A stretch of DNA of 64,000 nucleotides from Siderastrea radians. Its lineage: Eukaryota > Cnidaria > Anthozoa > Scleractinia > Rhizangiidae. The stretch is from assembly GCA_964017195.1 (NCBI GenBank), contig OZ024900.1, positions 27,459,929 through 27,523,928 on the forward strand. Reading direction: 5' to 3'. Positions 1 through 17,500 of this stretch are shown here, piece after piece (the stretch's first letter is position 1; each line of letters opens with the position of its first letter). The position numbers and the translations under genes are program-made. Under the pieces are notes generated by a model that saw only the letters and a list, made by a program, of their open reading frames with translations, made no database searches and was not told the DNA's origin.

Positions 1-2699
1 TGTATTTAAACTGTGGATTACCTCCCAAGAGAGCAGTACAATCTGAATTCCTTCATTTCCCCTGAAACTAAACACTTGCAAGAACACTTCGCAGATACCT
101 TTCAATTTTAGTTTTCCAGTCTCTGGTAAAATATTGCGGATTTTGAGTGAACTACAGAATGAGTGGTATTCAGAGCTTAACTAGATAAAGAAGCAATCAA
201 TTGTCTCGTTTCAATTTTTGTCATTGATATTAAGGCTATTTGGCGTTTTAATAGCAGCGATGAAGTAACATATGGCCCGATGTTTGGAAACTTCGTTTTT
301 GCGGTTTTAGAAAAACCACCAAGAAATTCCATTTATTTAAACTATATTCTCTTGTAATTTGATGGTACTGATAATTCAACTCTCTTAGCGGCAAGTTAAT
401 GCTAGTGTACTGTACAATCGTGTACAATGTATGTATTTTTTGGCTGATTTTACAGCTTTTTGAAGAAGAATTATCTGGTTTAAGACATTGGTGTGGTTAA
501 CATTTAATGATCATAAAGCCCAGACTCGACTTTCTATACTGAACCACTTTTGTAAGACGACTTTAATATTTTGCATAAGCTTATTATCTGTAAGACTAGG
601 TACAAGAAACATCAGCTTTCAGTAATTGTAACAAATAACAGTCTTAGTTGTTTTGTAGTTCTGTTGTTGTACATAGTCGTTAATAACCTTTTGAACAATA
701 CTTATATTGCGTCGAGTTAAACAAAATGTTTGTCTTTGTTTAAAGTGTTATTTAAGTTTTTACGCTTCGATAAATCCTACGCTTGACAAGTTACGAAAAT
801 TCCCAAGGGGGCAACGAAGAAAGAATCTATTTTTCCGATTAGCAAAGATAATGAACTATTAATTACAAGATTAGTGTTTTATAGCCTTGAATGGTAGCAC
901 TCTTGATAAAACATAGCGCAGAAAGTTATATTGTTCAAGCATCCAAGCAGCTTTTTTAAGACTAGTATGCAAATTTTCTCCCCGGTGCACTCATTAAACA
1001 TTTATGACGTACAGTGCCCCATATCCGTTTCACTAAGCAAGACGTTTGAACAGTGCATTACTAAGCAACTTTTCAGTGGCACTGTAAACAGCACTGACAC
1101 ACAACTTTTGCACCAATTTAGTTGAACGAGGAATTAAACTGCTTGAACGAGAACAATACTTATGCTACCAGCAGCCACTGAAAATCCAATTTGACGTCTG
1201 GTGATTGTGAACACTGTCCGACGGCTTACCATATGAATAAATAAAACTAATCACAAAGTAAACACAAGATGCCCTCTACAAAGTGGCAACAGAAAGCTTT
1301 GCTACAACTTTTTTATTAATATTGTTATTTCAAAAAGGCTGCTGATAATTTGGGATCACAGTTTAATTTGAAAAATAATAGCAAATCGAACGTAAACTAC
1401 AGCCCATGAAAACAGCTTTTTGTGCTTTATTTTTTATAGTCAACCAGGCAATACAATAAATCAACATTAATCACATCTAACGAGCCGCGAGTTGACAATT
1501 GGAAAAAATATTTAACCTTTTTTTGTTGTTTTACTTGTGGTTTATTTTGGCATAACATTCACACAAAAGAATAGAAATGCAGGGAAAAGGATTGCGGGTA
1601 ATTTTAACCGTGACTGAAATAGAAAACCTGGTTGTTGCTAGTCAACAGATTTTCGGATTGACAATTATGTTTTGGTTGTCATGGTATACGAGCTGCAAAT
1701 TAAAAAGATATCGACTGTGATAGAAACTGAATTGGCTGGGATCCAAACTAACATCTGACATAATATCGTAATATTTTAAAGTTCCGTTTGTTTCGAACTC
1801 TCTCAGTTGCTGATCCCGGCTGATCCCGGAAGAGATTATATGAAACATTATTCTGAATTTCATCAAGGAAATTTCAGATAAACCAGATATATGCTATTTT
1901 TTCCCTTAGCACATAAGGCCATGATATTCAAAACAGGCCAACAAAACTTAAAGAAAAAGCTTTCTAAATATTTGGTGTGATGCCTCCATTTTCCACCATA
2001 TTCATCGTCGCTTGTCTTTTCTGAACTGGGAAGTGCTTTCGCATTCAATGTTCACACTTTGGCTAAAGTAATGTGGTGTGCTGTAATGACGGCAGAAACT
2101 CAATAGCTAAATGTAACTTTCACTTTCCATTCTTTTGAAAACCTATTTGTGTTTTTATTTCTGCCAGGTGTTTTGAGAAACAACATTCCCTGCTAAATTA
2201 AATATTGAAATGTCTGCATGTACTTTTACCAGATAAAGTTGTTCTTCTTCAACTTTCGAAGCTTCATTCGCAGAGTTTGTACAAAAGAAAGCCTCGGCTT
2301 GAGATAATGATGCTATATTTAACCGAGAATTTTATCGACTAACATGGCGGGCGAGTGTTGCGTTAAAAGACTGGTAGACACTGATAATATTTCCCACTTC
2401 AAACACAAGAACTTTTGGTCGTAAAATACCATGCGTCACTTTAAGCCAAAGAAAAATACGATACGACCTCCATGCTCTCGAGAGTTTAACTGCATCCGTC
2501 TGAGCTGGCCTCCATAAATACCTAAAGCTATGTGACGCATGAGCCTCAGAAGACATGACCATGAAGACCTTTCATCTGAGAATTCAGTTGATACAAACTC
2601 TGAATCGGAGTGTGTAGGAACAAGTGATACTCTTGGAGTGACTGATAGCACGTATACAAGCACAGTGATTGGTTCAGGAGATATATTTCTTTGAACTAA
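1..2699. other. Upstream gene-free DNA
   Basis: No exon of a recognisable family was found on either strand. The open frames are short (under 80 codons) and look random. AT-rich DNA without clear inverted repeats. It may hold distal UBE2E regulatory sequence, but nothing specific can be pointed to. Confidence 0.5.
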
Positions 2700-3276
2700 A
2701 TTAGTATCTTCACGCTATTTCATTAATTAATTGATGACGTCGTGTTGACAGGCGGAAATACTAAACATCCTCGGCACAGACGGCCATTTGTGACGCCTTA
2801 CATGACGGGTGGTGCTCTACACTCTAACTTGCAACTCTTCTTACGGGTTCGTGCTATATCGAAGAAGTCCCAAATCTGCCTAGAGATACAGTTCGTTTTA
2901 TTGTGAGTGTTTAGGTATACCTTTTGTCCCTATACGACGCGTATATCGGTCGTTCGCGTCTCGAAGAAGTTAGCAGAGCTGACATCTGGTTGGCAGCCAT
3001 GTTTGTTCATTCACGTCTCTTCAATATTTAAGTGCCGTGTTTTGTCGCCGAATCAGTCGGATTTTGCCTGAAATCTCTTAGGATCCCAGCTAGCTAGCCC
3101 AGACATGATGTGGTCCAATTTCTTGCTCAAAATCATTAATACTTCACAATATGTTAATGACGGCCCTCTTGGCGTTGGCTCGTGATATTAACTGCTCAAA
3201 CCTTCAATAATTTCAGTGCCTTATTTCAGTGCAAAGTCTTACTATGCTGTGTATATTGAATGCAGGATTTATCTAG
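2700..3276 (+). promoter_or_regulatory. Probable UBE2E promoter and 5' leader
   Basis: This stretch lies directly upstream of the UBE2E start codon and is less AT-rich than the DNA before it. It contains a CRE-like TGACGTCG at 2734-2741. No TATA box is obvious. A possible 3' splice site (AATGCAG, AG at 3264-3265) sits 11 bases before the ATG, so the leader may be spliced from an upstream non-coding exon. Its pyrimidine tract is poor, so this is tentative. The transcription start cannot be placed from sequence alone. Confidence 0.35.
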
Positions 3277-8958
<5,682 letters not shown>

Positions 8959-9308
8959 TACACTCACTACAATGAAACATGTACATAGCTGTTACAATCT
9001 GTAAAAATTTAAGTTACGTTTATTTGGGGCAGCAATCAGTGGCTCACACGGGGTGAAATTAATAGAACGGTTCTCTATCGACTGTCTAAATTATTATCTG
9101 CTTTTGAGTTTATTGTTCTTTGCAGTTAACTAGTTTAAATAACTTTTGTAACGTATCTCTAACCAGTCCGACATGCAAAAGCATTTTCAGACAATTTCCC
9201 GCGCTTGCAATCGGTTGCATTCTTTTTCGGCGCTTGCCACCGGTTGACTGTTTTTCGGCTCCAACCTGTGATTGGTTTATTGCTTAGTTTGCGTTTGTCG
9301 TGATTCGG

Positions 9309-10083
9309 GGGACCGTTCATTTTTTTATGGGGTCGGGGGGGGGCTGGTGGGATTTGATGGGTAGTACCTGGATAATATAACGATCCCCCCTCTATATTAG
9401 AAATTTTTTACCTGCCCCCCTTGTAGTCCTAAATATTTGAGATGACCCCCCCCCCAAAAAAAGGATAAAGTAAATTTAAAACTTATCAAGCTTAAATTAA
9501 ACATTCAATTTTAATACTCAAGTCCTACAGGAGTAAATGTCTTTATTGACAAGCTTTAAAGCTAATTTTCTGGTAGGGGTTCCAGGGGTATGTTCCCCTG
9601 GAAAATTTTAGAAATCTAGAGATGCTCTAATGCAATTCACTACATTCTGAAGTACATAAACAGACAATTCATGCCGGTTGAAAGCATTATTTTGGACACT
9701 GTTATCAGTTGTTCAGTTGTTTAAAAATCAGATCAGCAGAGGCCAAAAAAGAGTTGACACTCCCCTGACTGTATTTTCTAATGAAACAGTTGGTGGGGTA
9801 GAGTTGCCGTTGGGTGTATAATAAAGTAGGGGGTCCGGGGGCATTCTCCCCCGGGAAAATTTGAATTTTCAGAACCTTAGAAACGCCATTTTTGGCCTTC
9901 CGGCACTGATGTTTGCATTATTACAGATGCTGTCACTACCAGACTTAAAGGTATTTTTTTGGTGATCCCCCCTTTACACACCATATTTTTTGGCTGGCCC
10001 CCCCTTTGAAGCCATAATTTTTGTCATGCCTCCCACCCTCAAATCCCACCAGCCCCCCTACCTCATAAAAAATGAACGGTCCC
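9309..10083. mobile_element. 775 bp MITE downstream of UBE2E
   Basis: Inverted ends of about 50 bp: GGGACCGTTCATTTTTTTAT then a G-run and CTGGTGGGATTTGA on the left; CAAATCCCACCAGCCCCCC and ATGAACGGTCCC on the right. No transposase reading frame. It contains two related stretches with GTTCCCCTGGAAAATTTTAG and CTCCCCCGGGAAAATTTGA. No convincing target duplication. It may lie within the transcribed 3' region of UBE2E. Confidence 0.75.
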
Positions 10084-10859
10084 TAACGGTTAGTATGAGC
10101 TGTTTTGTGACAGTCATGATAAACCGTTCTTTTACACGGATTTGCCACGTGATACTGTTATTTCATAGAATGCGCATTCAATATGAATGCAAAATTATTT
10201 ATAAAGTCCCGAAATAGAGGAGATTAAGTCCAGAAAACCCCATCAGCACTTATGAAAATAGCCCCAAAAAGCTTTAGGAGTAGAGATTGAAAAATTTAGG
10301 CAGAAATTTTTTGTTTATATGTTTTATTACTGCATAGATTAAATAAGTAGCTAAATAAAGAGGAAATTTAGTGCGGTTTGGGGTGCTTTGATTCAATAAA
10401 GGGAATGAATGAAAAGGAAAACATGATCTGTTTAGATCTCAGCAAGAGAGACAGGATCCTGTACTCCACTGTATCCGCGATGATTCTCAGCGGGTAGTCT
10501 CATCTAAGAGTCAGGCCCTTTTAAAAACACGATAACCTTTAACAGTCTTTCGCTGTTCTGTCTGTTGCTTTGTCGCTTTTTAACCCTTAAAGTTCCGCTG
10601 GATAGTGAACAGTGTCTTGTTTCTCCATAGAATGACACTAAATGTTCGAACATACGGGTGATGAGAATAAACGAATTGATCATCAAATTCGAATACGAGT
10701 CTTGATTGCTAAATAAATTCTCACAACGTTTACCATAAGAAATACATGGAGGCCTTTGCGGAGAATAGGCACGTAGTAGCCCGGTAACAGGTAACACTGA
10801 GGAGAATATGCAAGAGGATATTGGACTTCGAATCAACAAGTTCTTTGAAGTTGATTTTG

Positions 10860-10925
10860 CAATAAAATTAACGCAAGTAATGAACGACGTTTCGACCGTT
10901 CAACGGTCATTTTCAAGTTCGGTGT
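10860..10925 (-). mobile_element. Penelope-like pseudo-LTR fragment with degenerate hammerhead core
   Basis: Read on the - strand, TTGAAAATGACC is followed by a loop, a complementary GGTC, then GAAACGTCG. This matches the layout of hammerhead ribozymes known from Penelope-like elements (CTGANGA, stem II, GAAA). Two core positions differ (TTGAAAA in place of CTGANGA), so activity is unlikely. Element ends were not resolved. Confidence 0.45.
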
Positions 10926-12508
10926 TAGAATAAAATTACATGTGTAAATATAGTAAAAGCGCTAAAAATATGTACATACAAACAATAGACAATAAGAATA
11001 AAAGGCTAAAAGTGGCTAAAAAATAACTTTGTGCAAATGGCATGCATAGCTGTAAAAGATATAATTAAAAGCGTATAAAGCGACGGGAATAAGAACATTA
11101 AAATATCTAAAAATACCTAAAAATAACTAAACAAATAATTTTGCACGGAGCGAGTCGCTCTGTTTGTTGAGCTTTGGCTTCCGAAGTCTAATAAAAAGTA
11201 TCTCAAAAATTAAACAGTCAAGAAGAATTTTAAGATTTTAAGGAAGTGCCTTGGTTGCTTACTTAAAGTTACCAAGTAAATAAGATGGCGGCTTCCGAAA
11301 CAAATAAAACTTTTTATAGACAGACAAAGTCAGGAACTAGCGGCAGAATGAACTCTCCGCCGGAAAAGGTGTAAAATTATAGATAATTTCCGTTCTAGTG
11401 GTAACTCACCACGTCACGAAACTGATGCAACCTCTGCTTCAAAGTAGAGAGAATATACTTTATATCTGTTCTCACGGACTACAGCTCAACATGGCTTTTG
11501 TGTGACTTGAACGCTCACACCAGAGTTTGTGAACTTTGACAACAGTTTTTTGCAGCTGTTTTCATAACATGTTTTCTCAATTCCACGCGTGAACGCTTCA
11601 GTTGGCACAATACACAGGATTGGGACAAGGATAAGGAAATTGTTCAAGTATTGAATCGTGATTAGCCTGTTGAAGAGAAACACATTTATTATAAGAATGT
11701 TTAAACTCTTGAATGTAACTGAGACATTTAGAACATTGTGTGTGGGTTGATAAAAATTGTGGCTAAATAATAACCTGCAGCTAGGCAGCGCAGTGTTGTT
11801 CAAATGATAAGTTTAACTTAGTGACGGTCATAGCTGGTTAAGCCAGTCGCCATGCCAAACAAACTGTATGTTATGTGTATAATTTTGCAAGCGATGTTTC
11901 GCTAAAGAACGGGTTAGGAAGTGACGATTTCAAACTCAAAGATTTTAATTTCCTGTTCGGTAAACCACCTCATCGCGTGCAGTGGTGGTCAAGGGGAAAT
12001 CATTTATCAAAAAATTTCATTTTGTAAACTTGTTTTTCGTGGATTCTTTCTCAGTTTAAACCACACATTCACCAACCCGGTGAAAAGGTAAGCACGATTT
12101 TTAAGTCAGTAATTTTTTTACTTACTTGAGTCTCGCTCCGTAATAATGTTGCAAAGGAACTGATATAGTTGCAATCGAAGGCTGTTACATAAGTGACTCA
12201 AGAATTAGGTAGATTTTATTTTTAAAGTTATCCGCTTTTGCCAGATCTAAATAAGTCAGCTTCAGTTCCTAAATACATTTTAAGACAGTACCTATTTAAC
12301 TGACTTTATATTACGCAGCATCATCCTGAACATAATTCACAATTCTGATGAAAAATCCTTTAGATTAATTTTGAAAATGTGGACGAATATATTTTGAAAT
12401 GAGATTGCCTGCTGAATATGACACCGCATTAGATTTATTATTACAGGCAAGATGCCAAGCTTTCATTTTGCTGTGCATTTGTGCATTAACTCAATACACA
12501 GATCATGG

Positions 12509-12562
12509 TGACGTCAAAACGACAAGAGATGAATTCGAGAGGCGACGTCAGTTGTGACGTCT
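12509..12562. promoter_or_regulatory. Cluster of CRE-like sites
   Basis: A perfect TGACGTCA (12509-12516) is followed by CGACGTCA (12543-12550) and TGACGTCT (12555-12562). Three CREB/ATF-type sites in 54 bases are unusual by chance. No promoter or exon was found beside them, so function is unproven. Confidence 0.35.
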
Positions 12563-13161
12563 TGAGTGCATTAGAGGTTAATAAGGTTTTTAAAATTAGA
12601 CAATATTCAACGAGACGCAGCAAAGTTAACTATCGCCCTTAGAAAATAAAACGCAGACAAGTTGACTAATTACTAAGTAGACAACTAAACGATATTTCAA
12701 GTCGCATTTAAAAAAATCCTTCGAACGAGAGCGCGCGCCATAACTGTGTAGCCAGTGACGGGATTAAAGTTTCTAAAGAAACTGTGGTACTGCATCATTC
12801 AGTGGGGAAGTGAAACACAAAACTTTGGATTTATCCGCTGAGTTGATAAAATAAATAAGCCACCGTAAAGAAATTCAAAAACTAACGTTTCGGGCGTTAG
12901 CCCTTCGGGGTGAAACGCGCACTGAACACCTGGAAAATATGGAAATCAGAAAAATCTGAACAGTACACTATAGAATTTTCATTTGAACGTAGGCTGGCAT
13001 AGTGATTGATTCCTACAGCAGTCAGGCATCTCTGTTTTCACCTATTCACTTAGAATAAAGATAAAAACGGCTCACTGAATTAACGACCGTGACATCAAAC
13101 TCCAAAAAATTGAAACCATCCATTTATTTAGTGACCAGTGAAAAACGCGCGTGGCATCTTA

Positions 13162-13847
13162 GGGTGCGTTTCTTTGGGAAAATCCAAATCCGGATTCTTG
13201 TATCCAAAAACGGATTTTGCGTTTCTTTACCTAAATCCGAAAATGGATTAATCAGGGATTAGTGATCTGAAGAATCCACACTCCGAGTGGATACATCAGA
13301 TCAAATCTAAATTCGGATATTTAGGATTCATGATCCGTGCGTTTCTTTGGGGGACGGATCCGAAAATTGTACATCTGTCAAGCGGTCTTTCATGCAAATT
13401 TACTGGTCTCGCCATATTTTCTCTCGATCTTGCGTGACAAAACATTCGATCGTGGAAAAAAAAATTCAGGTGATTATTCCGCTCCGTATATTTGAAAAGT
13501 TTCCTCCAAAAAGTACGGGCAGAAGCATTGACACGTCAGAATAACTTCATTTGTGTAACATTTCTGTAATTCAGAGACCAGATTTTGCTAATTGTGAACG
13601 CAAATAGCGAGTTCACTTGAACTACTGCAGATACTGTCCTTGTTTATAAATTATTTGTATTCCATTCTAGTTTAATTCTAGGGCAGTACGAGAGAAATAT
13701 CGTTCTGACATATATATTGCGTGCCTCCAGCCTGTCTTGTCATGACAAAATAATCCTTTTTCGGATTTTGCGTTTCTTTGGCGTCGAAGAATCCATATGA
13801 TCTGGGATCACAAATCCGTTTTCGGATTCTCCCAAAGAAACGCACCC
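13162..13847. mobile_element. PIF/Harbinger-like MITE, copy 1 (686 bp)
   Basis: Begins GGGTGCGTTTCTTTGGG and ends with the exact complement CCCAAAGAAACGCACCC. Flanked by TTA (13159-13161) on the left and TAA (13848-13850) on the right. A 3 bp TWA target is the signature of PIF/Harbinger transposons. The interior is full of ATCCGGAT and AATCCG motifs, has no transposase frame, and closely matches copy 2. Confidence 0.85.
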
Positions 13848-13850
13848 TAA

Positions 13851-14535
13851 GGGTGCGTTTCTTTGGGAAAATCCAAATCCGGATTCTTGTATCCAAAAAC
13901 GGATTTTGCGTTTCTTTACCTAAATCCGAAAATGGATTAATCACGGATTAGTGATCTGAAGAATCCACACTCCGAGTGGATACATCAGATCAAATCTAAA
14001 TCCGGATTTTTAGGATTCATGATCCGTGCGTTTCTTTGGGCGACGGATCCGAAAATAGTACATCTGTCAAGCGGTCTTCCATGCAAATTTTCTGGTCTCG
14101 CCATATTTTCTCTCGATCTTGCGTGACAAAACATTCGATCGTGAAAAAGTAACTTCAGGTGATTATTCCGTTCCGTATATTTGAAACGTTTTCTCCAGAA
14201 GAACACACAGAAGCATTGACACGTCAGGATAACTTCATTTGTGTACCATTTCTGTAATTCAGGAACCAGATTTTGCTAATTGTTAACACAAATAGCGAGT
14301 TCACTTGAACTACTGCAGATACTGTCCTTGTTTATAAATTATTTGTATTCCATTCTAGTTGAATTGTAGGGCAGTACGAGAGAAATATCGTTTTGATATA
14401 TATATTGCGTGCCTCCAGCCTGTCTTGGCATGACAAAATAATCCTTTTCCGGATTTTGCGTTTCTTTGGCGTCGAAGAATCCGTATGATCTCGGATCACA
14501 AATCCGTTTTCGGATTCTCCCAAAGAAACGCACCC
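13851..14535. mobile_element. PIF/Harbinger-like MITE, copy 2 (685 bp)
   Basis: Head-to-tail neighbour of copy 1, with the same ends and interior and only scattered substitutions. It shares the TAA (13848-13850) with copy 1 and is followed by TTA (14536-14538). The outer flanks of the pair are both TTA, as expected if the pair or its founder entered a single TTA site. Open frames within it are by-products of the repeat. Confidence 0.85.
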
Positions 14536-14538
14536 TTA

Positions 14539-17500
14539 AGACATATCAGAGATTGCAACTTTGATGTTAGACTGGTTAAGCTCAATGATTGATTAGAATA
14601 TATGAAATATTTAAATCTAATGCCACCCGGTATTGCCAATTCATTCATCAAATGCAAATCTATTGTTCTCGTGACTCAATGTGTTTCGCGGGAAAAGTGG
14701 CGTGACGAAGTGTTTGTTAGAATTATCATGAAGTCACGCTATGGTATTCAAAAACTCAGATTTTTATTCTTTATCCTATTCTTTATGCATATTTTCACCT
14801 ACACTTCTTTATTCTTGACTTAACCGCTTCTCTGATTATATCGCGAGGTCAAATTTTGGCGTATACAATCTCTATGAAGTCCTTTGTCGGTAAAGAGCCT
14901 AATTAACAAATCGTTTATGCAATCGTCGACTGATAAGCTGAATGTTTGTAATAAAGTCAAGGTGATTCATTTATAAACAAATTCAGTTTAATAGCAACAA
15001 AGCCTGAAGAACTAACATATTGTCAATTACTAATTGATTAATGGACTGTTAACTGATTCTATGGCACTAAATGAACTTGGTATTTCAATGTATTTTCCAG
15101 AACGCATTATCTTTTTTCTAAAATTGAAAACATCAGTAACTGTTAAACGAATAATGGTGGTTTAAAAAAACGTGACAAAGTAACGCATTTTGTATCGAAT
15201 TAGTAGAGACCACGGTTTCAGAATGTTCAATATTGTTCTTATAGTCAAGTTATCAGAAGAACCGCTGGTAACGTTATTGAGAAAAACAGTTTATGCAACC
15301 GTGATATGACGAACATGCTTATTCCATTATAAAAGCATGCATATTATGATAAATTATCGCGTTTTAACTAAAAAATTGAATATCTTGGATAGTGCTAGTG
15401 TTATTTATTAGTAACAGAGAAGATTGCCATTTTACATGTCTTGAGAATGCCATCCTTGTTAAGACGAATTTCTATGTTCGTTCAGTACATCTGGGGTAAT
15501 CGAGGAACACCTCTCGATTTCTGGCCAGTACCAAAATATGTTTGTTCTATGAGTGCTGCACTGTGAGGTTAAAACTCAATTATAAATAAGAAAGACCTCA
15601 GTCATTAGAAAGAAAGACTGCCTAAAACCTCAAACTTTAGACAAGATTAGGACAGCATTTCTAAAACGTCTGTGCATAAGGTACAAATTAAGAGGTCGCT
15701 TCATAAAACCACGAACCCAAGAGGGCAATGTTCAATACACTGCAAACAGTTCTTGTACGACGCTGACTTCGTTAAAAAAATTCGATAACTCGTGATCTCA
15801 AAGCTTTTCTATAGTTCCGAGTGAAATCTCCTTGGCGAATGTAAACTGGTTTTGTGTACCTAACGACGTTAATTGATTTTAATTTAATTAACGAAATGTT
15901 GCAGACAAAACGAGTTAACCAAAAGAAAATTGATTAACAGTACGACTTCCTTTGCGACACAGATAAGAAAAACGTGACTTGTACATTACTCACGCGACAC
16001 TGAAACAGAAGACACGCATTAACTCGCACAGAAATTGGACATCATAATTTCGAGTTGAGAGGGAAAAAAACGTCTTACCACGAGAAAACATCGAAAACAG
16101 GATAAAATTTGCGACTGAAAAAACGATTAGGTAACTATAGCCGAGTCGAGCTTCCAAGCTGACGGACCATAATGCCTTGCTGGCAAGATTATGAAAATCA
16201 AACCCTATCTGCAATTTTTTTATCTTGCTCAGAGGTCTTTCGTATAGCTGCAATTTTCAACCTCTTTCTTACTCTTTCGTCCTCTACAATATGAGAACTT
16301 GCCACAGCATGGAATTTTTACTCCCATGAAGAAACAATCAACTGTTCTCACGGAATGCAAACTAGCAGGATACCTAGAAGAACACACTGCCTGTAGTCAT
16401 CCCTGACCAGCCATATCTGATTGACAAATCCAAATTAGCAATCTCACTGTCCAATTTAGCTCCCTGTTGGAAGTTTTCTTCTAAACAAAGCTTTTGGCTA
16501 CTTTTCTTGGGGGAGATTCGCGGTAACAGCGAGTGTCTGATATTTCACACTGTGTTCCTTGAGTGACTGAACAGTCTGGGAACAACCAACAACCAACCTC
16601 CCCTGACACCTTACGGTTGCCTCATTAAAATGCTTGAGATTGAGAATGTGTTCCATACGGACAAGGAGTTCTCCAGTTGATTGAAGAGACACAAATTCAT
16701 TTATTTTTACAGACTGACAGGTTAAGGAAGAGACCAACAGTTGAACTGAATGGCTCATTACACGCTGCACACAATCAGCTCATTTTCAACACCTCGCTCC
16801 CGAAAGGGGACAACCGCTAGGAATTAGGGTCATTTTTTATGCGTTTGACAGTTCTGGGCTCCTTGTGCAGCCTGATTCAGTTTCATGACATTCTCTGCTT
16901 TTGCTTCAGTACAAACTTTCACAGTGTGATAATACCCAGGGACGGCATGTGATTTCAGGTTAGTTTCGAAAAAATTCTTCAAAGCTGTGTTTTTTTTTCA
17001 GTGAAGTAGATTGTGAGGAATTCTTTGAGGTCATACATCACAGCACTGTTAAATAGGAGTGAAACAGCCACTCAAACTAGTTAAACAAACAGCCATTGAC
17101 TGATAAACAACAGCTCTTATCAGCGACAGGCTTGGAACTTGTGTAACTGTTTTGATGAAGTGGATTTAGATTGCTTTAAAAAATATTTACTCATGCCAAT
17201 ACATCAATAATGACGGGGAAAGTGTGACCTGGTGTATGTAGCACTGGGATGCGTTTAGTTCTAAGTAGCTGCAGAGTGCAATATAGTTTGGACAGCTGAG
17301 AAAGGATTGCGTGCGCACGTGAACCTCGTCACCCTTGAAAACGCTTAAAGATTTGATGTTCAGCAATACACTGTTTGGCAATCACCCAAACTGGACTCCT
17401 TGATCGACACTGAACACCCGAAGCTAAAATCGACAATTATTGTTCTGGCGCCAAAATCATGTTTAAAATATTGCTTAATTTCTATGTTATGAAATCTTAA

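Larger units (their letters stand above)
10084..13158. other. Gene-free DNA with Penelope-type remnant and CRE cluster
   Basis: No coding exon recognised. Contents that can be named are a Penelope-like pseudo-LTR fragment (10860-10925), a cluster of three CRE-like sites (12509-12562) and a degenerate hammerhead-like stem near 12890. The rest is unique-looking AT-rich sequence. The 111-codon frame on the - strand at 10504-10839 has no recognisable features. Confidence 0.45.
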
